A stretch of DNA of 64,000 bases from Solirubrobacter deserti (GCF_027587175.1 NZ_JAPCID010000028.1:37049-101048), one strand, 5' to 3'. Counted from the first letter of the stretch, positions 42,301 through 50,881 are shown. Numbers and translations are program-made. Notes: a model not told the origin generated them from the sequence alone.

Positions 42301-42722
42301 CTCCGGTCACCGGCACCGTCCCGGCGACGCTGGCGTTGTCGCTCGGCGCGTTCACGCCGTTCGACCCGTTCATCCCGGGCGTCCCGCGGGACTACACCAC
42401 GTCCGCCGCCGCCGACGTCATCTCGACCGCCGGCAACGCGACGCTGTCCGTCTCCGACGGCGGCGCCAACCCGGGCCACCTGATGAACGGCACGTTCAAG
42501 ATGGCCCAGCCGCTGCAGGCCTCGGCCAGCAGCATGGGCGGCACGGCCGCCGCGGGCGGCGCGCTCGGCGCCGGCGCGCGGGCGCTCATGAACTACAGCG
42601 CGCCGGTCTCCAACGACCGGGTCACGCTGACCCTCAAGCAGCCGATCGGGACCACCGATCCGCTGCGCACGGGCACGTACAGCAAGACGCTCACGTTCAC
42701 GCTGAGCACGACGAGCCCGTAG
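39354..42722 (+). CDS. Secreted M14 zinc carboxypeptidase, paralogue 4
   Basis: A 1122-residue paralogue, the most diverged. The ATG at 39354 follows AGGAGG (39342) and gives MVVRGLGALLSASLVLGLGA with cleavage near ALAS. Zinc ligands are YCQQHAREW (H548, E551) and the His of NNIHTHGG; GVDLNRNN and YSFEAGAE are present. Its inserted module is longer (VPVKDITVNLATNEAGAV, VVDAINASPAANALV). The chitobiase-like domain is interrupted by a Cys-containing loop (SCANTSTTGTRCYN), and the final module carries an Ala/Gly-rich insert (SSMGGTAAAGGALGAGA). Probably an active peptidase of different substrate preference. Confidence 0.87.
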   Translation: MVVRGLGALLSASLVLGLGAPVALASSEQKLVLVEHSEAMIEALESKGYDVGYVTDHTEAAVYVDDAGEARLRAEGYRLGDVVASQQNFEQRKAEIAATKDAEAAAAEVAKNGLSKSAKSRGAVNVPGKVVIQRSYTFSNYAGRFLYVEAHNKDHTDTTGPAMSFTYTGPNGTSQVYNLSNPGPQNAPGITPDGPDAEIGGNKIRDTDAGAGAQYMYHRALVALRGADAGLQASQISVRVADANGAFDTATPTEWTGKALPPRVAGFHKDFITKYMDPTEVYNRMDQLAQDNSGIMEAINLPHKTNGYQRQANVMLEGTTVNPSATTGLTPNPSTGNSAANAASRARAVQLFSKAMGHEGGNNITAELKAPPAGTLNAPLSVTVTDGTWEEVDPADTNAADGFTRIQVPVKDITVNLATNEAGAVITTAKQVVDAINASPAANALVTASTFAGNAGDGVVVPTPNRSYNFPLGTTNTGQTYASSRLRLMDGIRGGTVYWTGNATATPPTLTRNDARHVTRGPFQPKVYRIGKDRSNNAVGVFLYCQQHAREWVTPITCVETAQRLVTNYATDPTTKEYVDKLNIFILPSVNPDGGHASFHENPGQRKNLTNYCSPTENGGGAGSRFQWGVDLNRNNTVGTLYQGFDGASTLCTNDVFTGLESGPGSGIPRTEPEIANEHWVADTFKGIKFANNIHTHGGYFMWAPGAYKDAGRETLPAPNIGIENYFFDVADTILSHIRSSRNTAILPQRVGPIADVLYSAAGNSSDEAYYKRGIIGYSFEAGAERLSVSDTGAISRISVGFQPCFGGPGTHGGFNDNNQAESGRCVFPNTNTPNPLLVNEGHDSTMEFAEGNYGMIEAALEYHEDATPPQTTIEYSAAQTSGEPINFRFNWLTEPSVIYYTTDGSDPVIVPDNKTTPADESCANTSTTGTRCYNNQGPRMPGEVLTLGLGAHTVKWTSVDIKGNREAVKSQRLLVAADDAEAPVTGTVPATLALSLGAFTPFDPFIPGVPRDYTTSAAADVISTAGNATLSVSDGGANPGHLMNGTFKMAQPLQASASSMGGTAAAGGALGAGARALMNYSAPVSNDRVTLTLKQPIGTTDPLRTGTYSKTLTFTLSTTSP

Positions 42723-42737
42723 ATCGCTCCATCGGTC

Positions 42738-42771
42738 AGCCCGTCCCGGCCCTCGGGGGCCGGGGCGGGCT
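42738..42771 (+). terminator. Terminator after M14 paralogue 4
   Basis: A 14-bp stem with one T-G wobble (AGCCCGTCCCGGCC / GGCCGGGGCGGGCT) and a 6-base loop, followed by GCGCTTTGAG. Confidence 0.65.
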
Positions 42772-42808
42772 GCGCTTTGAGCCGCTTTCCTTGTCTAGGC
42801 CATGGTGA

Positions 42809-43837
42809 GTGCGTGGCGGCCGGCACCAGCCCAACCACGGCGTCTTCGTCGGAGAGGACCCGCTCAACTGGACGCAGGAGCCGACCGAGGACACCGAGAC
42901 CTTCTATGACTCGACCGAGGCGGGCGCGAGCGTGGCGCCGGAGCTCGTCGTCGAGTTCTCGGTCACCGCGTGTCCCGCGAACTCGTACACGGCCGCGCAG
43001 GTCACGTCCGAGGACTCGGTCTACTAGTGGAACGAGGTGCTGCTCGACGTCATCCGGGCGCACACCCCGTTGACGGGGGGGGCACGCCGCCCACCCGCAT
43101 CTCGCGCGCCGCGGCGATGCTGCACGCGGCGATCTTCGACACGATGAACTCGGCCTTCTTCGCCGAGCTCGAGGACGGCGCGACCGGCTCGCCGTCGGCC
43201 GCCGCCCAGTGCGGCTGGGAGCCGTTCGTCGTGCTTGCCGACGCCGAGCCGGACATTGACGCAGCGCAAACGACGACGACGCCGGCTGTTCGCGCTCGTC
43301 TCGGCCGGGATGGCGGACGCCGCGATCGCCGCCTGGGACCTGAAGTTCCTGACGCCCGTCGACCTGTGGCGACCGAGCACCGCCATCCACAACGCCGCCT
43401 CGGTCGGCAACGCGGGCACTCAGGCCGACACCAACTGGCGGCCGCTGTCGCACGACCGCAACGGCGTCTCCTTCGATCCTTGCTTCCCGGCCTACGTGTC
43501 GGGCCACGCGACGTTCGGCGGCGCCTGGAGTCGCGTGCTCGAGGACGAGTTCAGCGGCACCGACTACACCAACCCGTTCCCGCTGACGCTGACGACCGAG
43601 GACCCGCACGCCACGCTGGCTCCGCCGGCCGTGGGCTTCGTGACCCGGAGCTTCGACAGCTTCACCGAAGCCGCGGAGGAGAACGCTCTCAGCCGCATCT
43701 GGCTGGGCGTCCACTATCGGATCGACGCGACCGGCGGACTCGCCACCGGGCGCAGCGTCGCGACCGATGTGGGCGCGAGTGCGCTCCGCTGGACCCAGAA
43801 GTGCGCTGGCTGGACCTGCGGGGAGGCCATCCCGTAG
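42809..43837 (+). pseudogene. Decayed vanadium-haloperoxidase-like gene
   Basis: Remains of a paralogue of the gene at 28982. The piece in one frame ends the N-terminal beta domain (GASVAPELVVEFSVTACPAN) and meets an in-frame TAG at 43025, where the intact copy has Ala in TVYAWNN. After the stop the same frame continues WNEVLLDVIRA to a run of eight G (43075-43082), where the frame shifts to give TPPTRISRAAAMLHAAIFDT and QCGWEPFVVLADAEP. Around 43265 homology jumps, with another frame change and loss of some 190 codons, to LFALVSAGMADAAIAAWDLK, FPAYVSGHATFGGAW and RIWLGVHYRIDATGG. There is no signal peptide. The active-site motifs survive, so decay is recent. Confidence 0.88.
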
Positions 43838-43846
43838 GCCGTCTCC

Positions 43847-43879
43847 GGCCGGTTTCCCCCGCTCGGGGGGAGACCGGCC
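43847..43879 (+). terminator. Hairpin after the haloperoxidase pseudogene
   Basis: GGCCGGT pairs with ACCGGCC (43847-43853 / 43873-43879), with an inner CCCCC/GGGGG stem and a GCTC loop. Confidence 0.6.
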
Positions 43880-44011
43880 GCGTGTCGGAATGAGAACACG
43901 TCGCGCCGCATCCGCGTCACCGCGCCGGAACGAAGCTCCCACGCCTACCCCCATTTCGGGGAGTTTCGTGAAGTTCTTGATCCGATCTTGAGTTCAGGCG
44001 GTACGCTGGCC

Positions 44012-44109
44012 CGAGCTTGAGGGCTAAAGGCGCTCGAGTGGGGAACCGATGTAGGTGGAGACCGCGCCGGGGACATCGTCTGCGGACGGTGGGCGAGGAA
44101 CTTCCACTC
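44012..44109 (+). ncRNA. Candidate structured 5' leader upstream of the DMT transporter
   Basis: TACGCT at 44002-44007 may be a -10, giving an untranslated leader of about 115 bases. Within it CGAGC (44012-44016) can pair with GCTCG (44032-44036). GAGTGG (44036-44041) can pair with CCACTC (44104-44109), closing about 70 bases that contain CGATGT (44047-44052) pairing with ACATCG (44073-44078). The closing helix ends 19 bases before the GTG and just before the GAGG ribosome-binding site. I cannot match it to the riboswitch classes I know. The rest of 43880-44128 shows nothing. Confidence 0.3.
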
Positions 44110-44128
44110 AATCGACGTACGAGGACAC

Positions 44129-45004
44129 GTGTCGCTGAATCTGGGCATTCTGCTCGCGCTCGCTTGCGCGATCGCTACGCAGCTGGGCTTTCTCTATAAG
44201 CACAAGGGCGCCAACGAGGCTCCCCTGGTCGACGTCAAGCACCCCTTCCGCACGGCCAAGCAGTTGTGGTCGTGCAAGTGGTTCGCGATCGGCATGGGCA
44301 TCGCCGCCGGCGCGTGGCTGTTGCACGTGGCCGCGATGACGATCGCCCCGCTGTCCGTCGTCCAGGCCGTCCTGTCCACCGGCGTTGTCATCCTCGCCGT
44401 GCTCGCCGACCGCATCTTCGGCTTCAAGGTCGGCATGAAGCAGTGGATCGGCGTCGCGATGACCGCCCTCGGCCTCGTCCTGCTCGTCATCACGCTTCCC
44501 GGCGGCTCGCACGGCTCGCACTCGGCGTACTCGCTCGCCGGCATGATCGCCTTCGAGGGCGGCCTGCTCGTGATCGGCGCGATCCTGATCGGCGGCAAGC
44601 GCCTCGGCGTGCCGCACCACCACCACGGCATCATGCTCGGCGCCGCCGCGGGCATCCTGTTCGGCGTCGGCAACATCGCCATCAAGGCCCTCACCGGCGC
44701 CGGCGGCCTCGAGGGCATCATCACCTCCCCGTGGCTCGCCGTCGCCGTCATGTCCTCGGTCATCGCCTTCTACACGAGCGCCCGCGGCATGCAGGAGGGC
44801 GAGGCCGTCCCGGTCATCGCCGCCACCTCCACGGCCGCCAATGTGGCCAACATCCTCGGCGGGATCATCGTCTTCGGCGACCCGATGCCGCAGGACACCG
44901 TCGGCATCGCCGTCCAGGCCTTCGCCTTCGTCCTGGTCATCGCCGCCGCGCTCCTCACGCCGCCGCCGGTCCGCGCCGCGGCCGCCAACGGCGCGCCCGC
45001 GTAG
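44129..45004 (+). CDS. DMT-superfamily transporter with His-rich loops
   Basis: A 291-residue protein with about nine or ten hydrophobic helices in two similar halves, as in the EamA/NIPA-like drug/metabolite transporter superfamily (LSVVQAVLSTGVVILAVLAD and MTALGLVLLVITLP in the first half; ANVANILGGIIVFGDPMP in the second). Two loops are His-rich, GGSHGSHS and GVPHHHHGIM, suggesting contact with a metal ion. GTG start at 44129 with GAGG at 44121. The substrate is unknown. A structured leader precedes it. Confidence 0.8.
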   Translation: MSLNLGILLALACAIATQLGFLYKHKGANEAPLVDVKHPFRTAKQLWSCKWFAIGMGIAAGAWLLHVAAMTIAPLSVVQAVLSTGVVILAVLADRIFGFKVGMKQWIGVAMTALGLVLLVITLPGGSHGSHSAYSLAGMIAFEGGLLVIGAILIGGKRLGVPHHHHGIMLGAAAGILFGVGNIAIKALTGAGGLEGIITSPWLAVAVMSSVIAFYTSARGMQEGEAVPVIAATSTAANVANILGGIIVFGDPMPQDTVGIAVQAFAFVLVIAAALLTPPPVRAAAANGAPA

Positions 45005-45034
45005 CGCTCCGGGCGCCAACGCCCCGTTGGCGCG

Positions 45035-45040
45035 TAAGCT
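45035..45040 (+). promoter_or_regulatory. Putative leaderless -10 box for the PucR-type regulator
   Basis: TAAGCT ends 6 bases before the GTG at 45047, without a Shine-Dalgarno sequence. No clear -35. Confidence 0.42.
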
Positions 45041-45046
45041 CGCAAT

Positions 45047-46588
45047 GTGTTGCCGCTCCGGGAGCTGCTGGAGGATCTGGCCCTGCAGGTCGTGGCCGGC
45101 GCGGCCGGGCTCGACCGCGCGGTGCGCTGGGTGCACATCTCCGAGCTCGCCGATCCCACGCCCTGGCTCTCGGGCGGCGAGCTGCTGCTGACGACCGGCC
45201 TCGGTGTGGGGGATGGGCGCGAGTACGTCGAGCGGCTCGTCGCGCACGGGCTCACGGGCCTGGGGTTCGGCACGGGCTTCTCGCACGAGCGGGTTCCGCC
45301 GGCGCTGCGCGAGACCGCGGACGCGCACGGCTTCCCGGTCTTCGAGGTGCCGTACGAGACGCCGTTCATCGCGATCACCGAGCGCGCGGCGTCCCTGCTG
45401 GTCAACGAGCAGTACGCGGTGCTGCGGCGGGCGCTCTCGGCGCACGAGCGGCTCGAGCTCGTGGTGCTGTCCGAGCGCGGGCTGGACGGGCTGGCCGGCG
45501 CGCTGGCGAAGATGATCGCCGGGCCGGCGCTGATCCTCGACGCGCGTGGCGAGCTCCTCACCTCCCGCGGGCGCGTGGACCCGGCGCCGATCCAGGGAGA
45601 GTTGCGCGCGCGGCTGCAGGGCGGCGTGCGGCGCGGCTACGCGCCCGAGACGCTTCCCGGCGGGATCGCGCTGCCGGTCTCGCGCGGCGACGGGGCACCC
45701 GAGGCGTGGCTGGTCGCCGCGCGCGAGCACGGGCCCTTGAACGAGCTCGACCGGCTCACGCTGCACCAGGCCGTGACGCTCGTCGCGCTCGAGCTGCTGC
45801 GCCGGCGCGTGATCGACGACACCGAGCGGCGCCTCGCCGGAGACGTGCTGAGCGCGCTCGTGAGCGGCGACCTGGCCGGGGCCGAGCTCGCGCGCCGGCT
45901 GCAGCCGTTCGGGCTTCGCGGGCGCGCCGGCGTGCTCGTCCTCGCGCCCGCGCGCGGCGTGCGCGCGGGCGTGGAAGCGATGCTCACCGTGGCGGTGCGC
46001 GACGAGGTCGGCGGCGGGCTGGTGGCCGGCGCGGACGCGTTCGTGTGCGCGCTGGTGCCGGCGCGCTCTGACGAGGACCTGTTCGCGCTCGCGCGGCGCC
46101 TGCTCGCGCGCGTGGAGCGTGAGGGGGGCGTGGCCCTGCCCGCGGGCGCCGGGCGGTGCGTGGAGGCGGGGGAGCTGCGGCGCGGGTTCCATGAGGCGCG
46201 CTGCGCGCTGGAGGCACGCGCGCTCGCGGCCAACGGGGGCGGGGCGGAGCCCGGGCTGGCCACCTACCGCGACCTCGGCTCCTTCCAGCTGCTGCTCTCG
46301 CTGCAGGACGACGACGCGCTGCGGCTGTTCTGCGACTCGATCCTGGGCCCGATCGAGGACTCCGAGGGCGCCTACGGGGGCGAGCTGATGCGCTCGCTGG
46401 AGGCCTTCATAGAGTGCAACGGGCAGTGGGAGCGCGCGGCCAAAGCGCTCTTCTGTCACCGTCACACGCTGCGCTACCGGATCCGACGCGTGGAGGAGCT
46501 GACCGGCAGGTCGCTGGACTCCGCCCGGGACCGGATCGACTTCTGGCTCGCGCTGCGCGGGCGCGAACTCGTCCAACCTGAGAGGTAA
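45047..46588 (+). CDS. PucR family transcriptional regulator
   Basis: A 513-residue regulator. The N-terminal PucR domain (about 1-120) includes VRWVHISELADPTPWLSGGE and LLLTTGLGV. A central GGDEF-like variable part follows. The C-terminal PucR helix-turn-helix is SLEAFIECNGQWERAAKALF followed by CHRHTLRYRIRRVEELTGR. It ends 6 bases before the alanine dehydrogenase gene on the same strand. In Bacillus the PucR-family AdeR activates the alanine dehydrogenase gene, so control of the neighbouring ald is a well-founded guess. Confidence 0.9.
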   Translation: MLPLRELLEDLALQVVAGAAGLDRAVRWVHISELADPTPWLSGGELLLTTGLGVGDGREYVERLVAHGLTGLGFGTGFSHERVPPALRETADAHGFPVFEVPYETPFIAITERAASLLVNEQYAVLRRALSAHERLELVVLSERGLDGLAGALAKMIAGPALILDARGELLTSRGRVDPAPIQGELRARLQGGVRRGYAPETLPGGIALPVSRGDGAPEAWLVAAREHGPLNELDRLTLHQAVTLVALELLRRRVIDDTERRLAGDVLSALVSGDLAGAELARRLQPFGLRGRAGVLVLAPARGVRAGVEAMLTVAVRDEVGGGLVAGADAFVCALVPARSDEDLFALARRLLARVEREGGVALPAGAGRCVEAGELRRGFHEARCALEARALAANGGGAEPGLATYRDLGSFQLLLSLQDDDALRLFCDSILGPIEDSEGAYGGELMRSLEAFIECNGQWERAAKALFCHRHTLRYRIRRVEELTGRSLDSARDRIDFWLALRGRELVQPER

Positions 46589-46594
46589 CTAGCG

Positions 46595-47707
46595 ATGAAG
46601 GTCGGCGTCCCCACCGAGATCAAGACCGATGAGTACCGGGTTGCACTCACGCCCGCCGGTGTCCGCGAGTTAGTCGAGAACGGCCACGAGGTGTTCATCC
46701 AGGCGGGCGCGGGTGAGGGGTCGGCGATCACGGACGCCGAGTACACGTCGCAGGGCGCGCGGATTCTCCCGGACGCGGCCGCGGTGTTCGCCGAGGTCGA
46801 CATGATCGTCAAGGTCAAGGAGCCGCAGGCCGTCGAGGTCGCGATGCTCGAACCGCGCCACACGCTCTTCACCTACCTGCACCTGGCGCCCGATCCCGAG
46901 CTCACGCGCGGCCTGGTCGAGTCGGGCGCGACGTGCGTGGCGTACGAGACCGTCGAGGACACACGCGGGCGGCTGCCGCTGCTGGCCCCGATGAGCGAGG
47001 TGGCCGGCAAGATCGCCACGCAGGCGGGCGCGTTCATGCTCGAGAAGCCGCTCGGCGGCCGCGGCATCCTGCTCGGTGGCGTGCCGGGCGTGGCGGCGGC
47101 CAAGGTGATGATCATCGGCGGCGGCGTGGTCGGGATGAACGCGGCCTTCATCGCGCTCGGGATGGAGGCCACGGTCTACGTCTACGATCGCAACATCGAC
47201 CGCCTGCGCGAGCTCGACATCGCGTTCGGCGGGCGCGCGGACACGTGCTACGCGTCGACGCTGGACATCGAGCAGCGCCTGCCCGAGGTGGACCTGGTGA
47301 TCGGCGCGGTGCTCGTGCACGGCGCCAAGGCGCCGTTCGTGATCCGGCGCGAGCAGCTGGCGCTGATGAAGCGCAGCGCCGTGCTCGTGGACGTCTCGAT
47401 CGACCAGGGCGGGTGCTTCGAGACCTCGCGGCCGACGACGCACAGCGATCCCACGTACGAGGTCGACGGCGTGCTGCACTACTGCGTCGCGAACATGCCC
47501 GGCGCGGTGCCGATCACGTCCACGCGCGCGTTGACCAACGCGACGATGCCCTACATCGTGCATGTCGCCAACGTGGGAGCCAAGCAGGCCGCGGCCGAGA
47601 ATCCGGGGCTCGCGAAGGGCGTCAACGTGGTCGGCGGCAAGGTGACGTACGCGCCGGTGGCCGAGGCCACGGGGCTCGACTACACGCCGCTCGAGCAGGC
47701 GTTCTAG
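46595..47707 (+). CDS. ald: Alanine dehydrogenase
   Basis: A 370-residue NAD-dependent alanine dehydrogenase, standard length. It starts [20 protein letters not shown], with KVKEPQ and TYLHLAPD carrying the catalytic Lys and His, [14 protein letters not shown], and the NAD-binding [14 protein letters not shown]. It interconverts alanine with pyruvate and ammonia in the cytoplasm. GAGAGG lies just before the ATG. Co-directional with the PucR regulator and, 4 bases later, the FAD oxidoreductase. Confidence 0.95.
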   Translation: MKVGVPTEIKTDEYRVALTPAGVRELVENGHEVFIQAGAGEGSAITDAEYTSQGARILPDAAAVFAEVDMIVKVKEPQAVEVAMLEPRHTLFTYLHLAPDPELTRGLVESGATCVAYETVEDTRGRLPLLAPMSEVAGKIATQAGAFMLEKPLGGRGILLGGVPGVAAAKVMIIGGGVVGMNAAFIALGMEATVYVYDRNIDRLRELDIAFGGRADTCYASTLDIEQRLPEVDLVIGAVLVHGAKAPFVIRREQLALMKRSAVLVDVSIDQGGCFETSRPTTHSDPTYEVDGVLHYCVANMPGAVPITSTRALTNATMPYIVHVANVGAKQAAAENPGLAKGVNVVGGKVTYAPVAEATGLDYTPLEQAF

Positions 47708-47711
47708 AGCC

Positions 47712-49184
47712 GTGTACGACGCCGTCATCGTCGGTGGCGGGCACAACGGGCTGGTGGCCGCGGCGCTGCTGGCCCGCGCCGGCCGCTCCGTGCTCGTGCT
47801 CGAGCGGCGCGACCATGTCGGCGGTGCGGCCGTGTCCGAGCGCCCGTGGCCGGGGGTGGACGCGCGGCTCTCGCGCTACTCCTACCTCGTCTCGCTGCTG
47901 CCGCGGACGTTGCACGAGCAGCTCGGGCTCACGCTCGAGCTGCGCCGGCGCTCGGTCTCGTCGTACACGCCGCGGCCGGACGGCAGCGGCCTGCTCGTGC
48001 ACGCCGGACAGCCGCCCGGGCCGCACTGGGACGCGTTCTCTGCGATGACGGGGCGTGTGGGCGAAGCCGTCTTCCCGACGCTGACCGAGCCGCTGCTCGC
48101 GCGCGAGGAGCTGCGCGCGCGCGTGGGGGATGCCTGGGAGCCGTTGTTCGAACGCCCGCTCAGCGAGGTGCTGGAGACCTACTTCCCGGACGAGTTCGAG
48201 CGCGGGATCATCGCGACGGACGCGTTGATCGGGACGTTCGCGCGGCTGGACGAGCCGTCGCTGCGCCAGAACCGCTGCTTCGTCTACCACGTGATCGGCA
48301 ACGGCACGGGCGACTGGGACGTGCCGGTCGGCGGCATGGGCGCGTTGACGGAGGAGCTGGCGACGGTCGCTCAGGCGGCGGGGGCCGAGGTGCGTGTGGG
48401 GTGCGAGGTGACGTCGATCGCGCCCGACGGCGAGGTGCGGTTCGAGGGCGGAGCCGTGCAGGGCCGCTGGGTGCTGGCCAACGTCGCGCCCGCGGTGCTC
48501 GCTCGGCTGCTCGGCGAGCCGGCGCCGGACGAGCCGGCTCCCGAGGGCGCGCAGCTCAAGCTCAACATGCTGCTGAAGCGCCTGCCGCGGTTGCGGGACG
48601 CGTCGTTGGATCCGCGCGAGGCGTTCGCCGGGACCTTCCACGTCAACGAGTCCGCGGCGCAGCTGGAGGCGGCGTACGCGAGCGCCTCGCGCGGCGAGGT
48701 GCCCGCGCTGGCGCCGTGCGAGATCTACTGTCATTCGCTGACGGACCCGACGATCCTCGGGCCCGAGCTGCGGGAGTCGGGCGCGCAGACCCTGACGTGT
48801 TTCGGGCTGCACATGCCCGCGCGGCTGTTCACGGGCGACCACGAGACGGCCAAGGCGAAGGCGATCGAGTCGACCCTGGCATCCCTGAACAGCGTGCTGG
48901 CCGAGCCGATCGAGGACTGCCTGTATTCGACACCGCAGGGTGAGCCCTGCCTGGAGGCGCGCACGCCGGTCGAGCTCGAGGCCGAGCTGGGCCTGCCGGG
49001 CGGCAACATCTTCCACCGCGACCTCGCGTGGCCGTTCGCCGAGGACGAGTCTGCGGTCGGGACCTGGGGGGTAGAGACGCACTGGGACCACGTGTTGCTG
49101 TGCGGCGCGGGCGCGCGGCGCGGCGGCGGCGTCTCCGGGATCACGGGCCACAACGCCGCGATGAAGGTCCTGTCAGCGCGCTAG
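47712..49184 (+). CDS. FAD-dependent oxidoreductase (phytoene desaturase/PYROXD2-like)
   Basis: A 490-residue flavoprotein. It opens with the dinucleotide-binding [20 protein letters not shown] and [17 protein letters not shown], and ends with [20 protein letters not shown], the C-terminal FAD-contact segment of the CrtI/PYROXD2 group. GTG start at 47712, 4 bases after the ald stop, so probably co-transcribed with it. No carotenoid genes are nearby, so a desaturase role in carotenoid synthesis is unlikely; the substrate is unknown. Confidence 0.85.
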   Translation: MYDAVIVGGGHNGLVAAALLARAGRSVLVLERRDHVGGAAVSERPWPGVDARLSRYSYLVSLLPRTLHEQLGLTLELRRRSVSSYTPRPDGSGLLVHAGQPPGPHWDAFSAMTGRVGEAVFPTLTEPLLAREELRARVGDAWEPLFERPLSEVLETYFPDEFERGIIATDALIGTFARLDEPSLRQNRCFVYHVIGNGTGDWDVPVGGMGALTEELATVAQAAGAEVRVGCEVTSIAPDGEVRFEGGAVQGRWVLANVAPAVLARLLGEPAPDEPAPEGAQLKLNMLLKRLPRLRDASLDPREAFAGTFHVNESAAQLEAAYASASRGEVPALAPCEIYCHSLTDPTILGPELRESGAQTLTCFGLHMPARLFTGDHETAKAKAIESTLASLNSVLAEPIEDCLYSTPQGEPCLEARTPVELEAELGLPGGNIFHRDLAWPFAEDESAVGTWGVETHWDHVLLCGAGARRGGGVSGITGHNAAMKVLSAR

Positions 49185-49210
49185 CAGGCGCTGCTACCAT
49201 GGCGCGCCGT

Positions 49211-49606
49211 ATGCCGACGACGTCCCAGCTGGTCCGCAAGGGCCGCAACCCGAAGACGAAGAAGCTCGCCACCCCTGGCTTGAAGTCCGGTAAGGGCCGC
49301 AAGAAGAAGGTGGCCGCGCCGCAGCGTCGCGGGGTCTGCACGCGCGTCTACACCACCACGCCCAAGAAGCCGAACTCGGCTCTGCGCAAGGTGGCTCGTG
49401 TGCGCCTGACGAACTCGATGGAAGTCACGGTCTACATCCCCGGCGAGGGCCACAACCTGCAGGAGCACTCCGTCGTGCTCGTCCGTGGTGGCCGCGTCAA
49501 GGACCTTCCGGGCGTCCGGTACAAGGTCGTCCGCGGCACGCTCGATGCCGCCGGCGTCTCTGACCGCAAGAAGGCCCGTTCCCAGTACGGAGTGAAAGCC
49601 AAGTAA
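49211..49606 (+). CDS. rpsL: 30S ribosomal protein S12
   Basis: A 131-residue S12. With ATG 49211 it begins [15 protein letters not shown], matching the family start; ATG 49199 would add MARR. Conserved blocks are [40 protein letters not shown] and [13 protein letters not shown]. The Lys residues where streptomycin resistance arises (TPKKPNS and GRVKDLPG) are wild type. rpsG overlaps by TAATG. It follows the oxidoreductase gene by only 26 bases, so its promoter may lie inside that gene. Confidence 0.96.
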   Translation: MPTTSQLVRKGRNPKTKKLATPGLKSGKGRKKKVAAPQRRGVCTRVYTTTPKKPNSALRKVARVRLTNSMEVTVYIPGEGHNLQEHSVVLVRGGRVKDLPGVRYKVVRGTLDAAGVSDRKKARSQYGVKAK

Positions 49607-50076
49607 TGCCTCGCCGCGCCGCCGCCGGGCGCCGGACCATCGATCCGGACCCCGTCCACCGTTCCAAGCTCGTCCAGCAGGTCATCAACCGCGTGATGCT
49701 GGACGGCAAGAAGTCGACCGCCGAGCGCATCGTGTACGACGCGCTGGCGATCCTCTCGGAGCGCACGGGCAAGGAGCCGATCCAGGCTCTGGAGGACTCG
49801 ATCAAGGCGCTCACGCCGGTGCTCGAAGTCCGCTCCCGTCGCGTCGGTGGCGCCACCTACCAGGTGCCCGTCGAGGTTCCCGCTAACCGCGCCCGCACGC
49901 TGGCCGTCCGCTGGCTGGTCGAGTTCTCGCGCAACCGCCGCGAGAAGTCGATGGCGCAGCGCCTCGCCAACGAGCTGATCGACGCGCAGTCCCAGCAGGG
50001 CGGCGCCTACAAGCGCAAGGACGACATCTTCCGCATGGCGCAGGCCAACAAGGCCTTCGCGCACTACCGCTGGTAG
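49606..50076 (+). CDS. rpsG: 30S ribosomal protein S7
   Basis: A 156-residue S7 of standard length. [17 protein letters not shown] is the N-terminus, followed by [35 protein letters not shown] and the C-terminal [18 protein letters not shown]. It nucleates the 30S head. A terminator follows instead of fusA. Confidence 0.97.
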   Translation: MPRRAAAGRRTIDPDPVHRSKLVQQVINRVMLDGKKSTAERIVYDALAILSERTGKEPIQALEDSIKALTPVLEVRSRRVGGATYQVPVEVPANRARTLAVRWLVEFSRNRREKSMAQRLANELIDAQSQQGGAYKRKDDIFRMAQANKAFAHYRW

Positions 50077-50101
50077 TCGCGGTCGCGTCATCGCAGCTTC
50101 T

Positions 50102-50136
50102 GAACGGCCCGCCTTCCAGCGGGCCGTTCTCGTTCT
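50102..50136 (+). terminator. Intrinsic terminator after rpsG
   Basis: A perfect 11-bp stem, GAACGGCCCGC / GCGGGCCGTTC, with loop CTTCCA and tail TCGTTCT. It ends the rpsL-rpsG transcript, separating it from fusA-tuf. On the other strand it ends the PEP-mutase-like gene. Confidence 0.8.
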
Positions 50137-50881
50137 AGAGGTCGGCGAGCTGGTCGACGGCGGCGTAGCTCGGCAGCTCGGCGCGAGCGAGGTCGTCGCC
50201 GGCGCGGATGGCCGCGGCGGCGGCGACCGCCGTCTGCAGCGCCGCGCGGAACAGCAGCGAGCCGGTGGAGATGCGCGCCACTCCGCGCGCGGCGAGCTCG
50301 TGGATCGTCTGCTGGGGCTGAAAGAGCACGTTGACGGGCGCGTCGATCTCGGCCGTGAGGGTCGAGACGTCGCCCAGCGGGAGGCCCGGGACGAACACGC
50401 CGTCCGCGCCCGCCTCGACGTAGGCCGCGCAGCGGTCGAGCGCGTCCTCGAGCTGGCCCTCGCGCAGCCAGTGCGTGTCCGTGCGCGCGTTGACGAACAG
50501 GTGCGGGTTGCGCCCCTTGACCGCGGCGATCACGCGCGCGTGGTGCTCGCGGTCGCCGTGGCGGTCCTCGAGGTTGACGCCCGCGATCCCGTCGAGCTGC
50601 GCCGCATGCTCGGCCACCGCCGCGGGGTCGTCGGAGAACCCGTGCTCGAGGTCGACGGTGATGTGCGCGGACAGGCGGCTGAGGCGGAACGCGAGCGCGC
50701 GCGTCTCCTCCCACGCGGATGACGCGCCGTCGCGCTTGCCCGCGGCGGCCGCGACGCCGAGGCTCGTCGTCCCGATCGCTCCGAACTCGGCCGCGACGAG
50801 CGCCGCCGCCGACGCGAAGTCCCAGGCGTTCGGCAGGATCAGCGGGTTCCCGGGCACGTGCAGGTCCTTGAAGCTCGTCAT
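50135..50881 (-). CDS. Isocitrate lyase/PEP mutase family protein
   Basis: A 248-residue TIM-barrel enzyme of the isocitrate lyase/phosphoenolpyruvate mutase superfamily. PLILPNAWDFASAAALVAAE, ITVDLEHGFSDDP, GVNLEDRHGD and NARTDTHWL are the family landmarks, with the Mg-binding acidic residues in the EHG and NLED segments. Members cleave or form C-C or C-P bonds of 2-oxo acids (oxaloacetate decarboxylase, methylisocitrate lyase-like); the substrate is not clear. Its ATG overlaps the stop of the short P450-like gene, so the two are co-expressed. Confidence 0.85.
   Translation of the reverse strand: MTSFKDLHVPGNPLILPNAWDFASAAALVAAEFGAIGTTSLGVAAAAGKRDGASSAWEETRALAFRLSRLSAHITVDLEHGFSDDPAAVAEHAAQLDGIAGVNLEDRHGDREHHARVIAAVKGRNPHLFVNARTDTHWLREGQLEDALDRCAAYVEAGADGVFVPGLPLGDVSTLTAEIDAPVNVLFQPQQTIHELAARGVARISTGSLLFRAALQTAVAAAAAIRAGDDLARAELPSYAAVDQLADL

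Larger units (their letters stand above)
25875..42722 (+). repeat. Family of four paralogous M14 carboxypeptidase genes
   Basis: Genes at 25875, 32800, 35941 and 39354 share domain order and long identical stretches (for example NRYQDPTENRAQL, QQRVYRIG, HAREWTTG, GVDLNRN, FMW-PGAY, VYY/IYYTTDGS and the closing LRTGTYSKTLT). The last three are in direct tandem; the first is separated from them by a haloperoxidase, a MopE-like gene and an FHA gene. Copies 2 and 3 have near-identical signal peptides and an identical 14-base leader before the ATG, indicating the most recent duplication. Confidence 0.85.

Noticed and set aside
39369..42479. Long minus-strand frames opposite the M14 genes (also 32836-35613, 35983-38208 and 25647-28205)
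   Set aside because: Compositional shadows of the plus-strand carboxypeptidase genes, which have signal peptides, active-site motifs and ribosome-binding sites.
44108..46576. An 822-codon minus-strand frame across the DMT and PucR genes
   Set aside because: It spans two clearly real plus-strand genes and has no recognisable domain.
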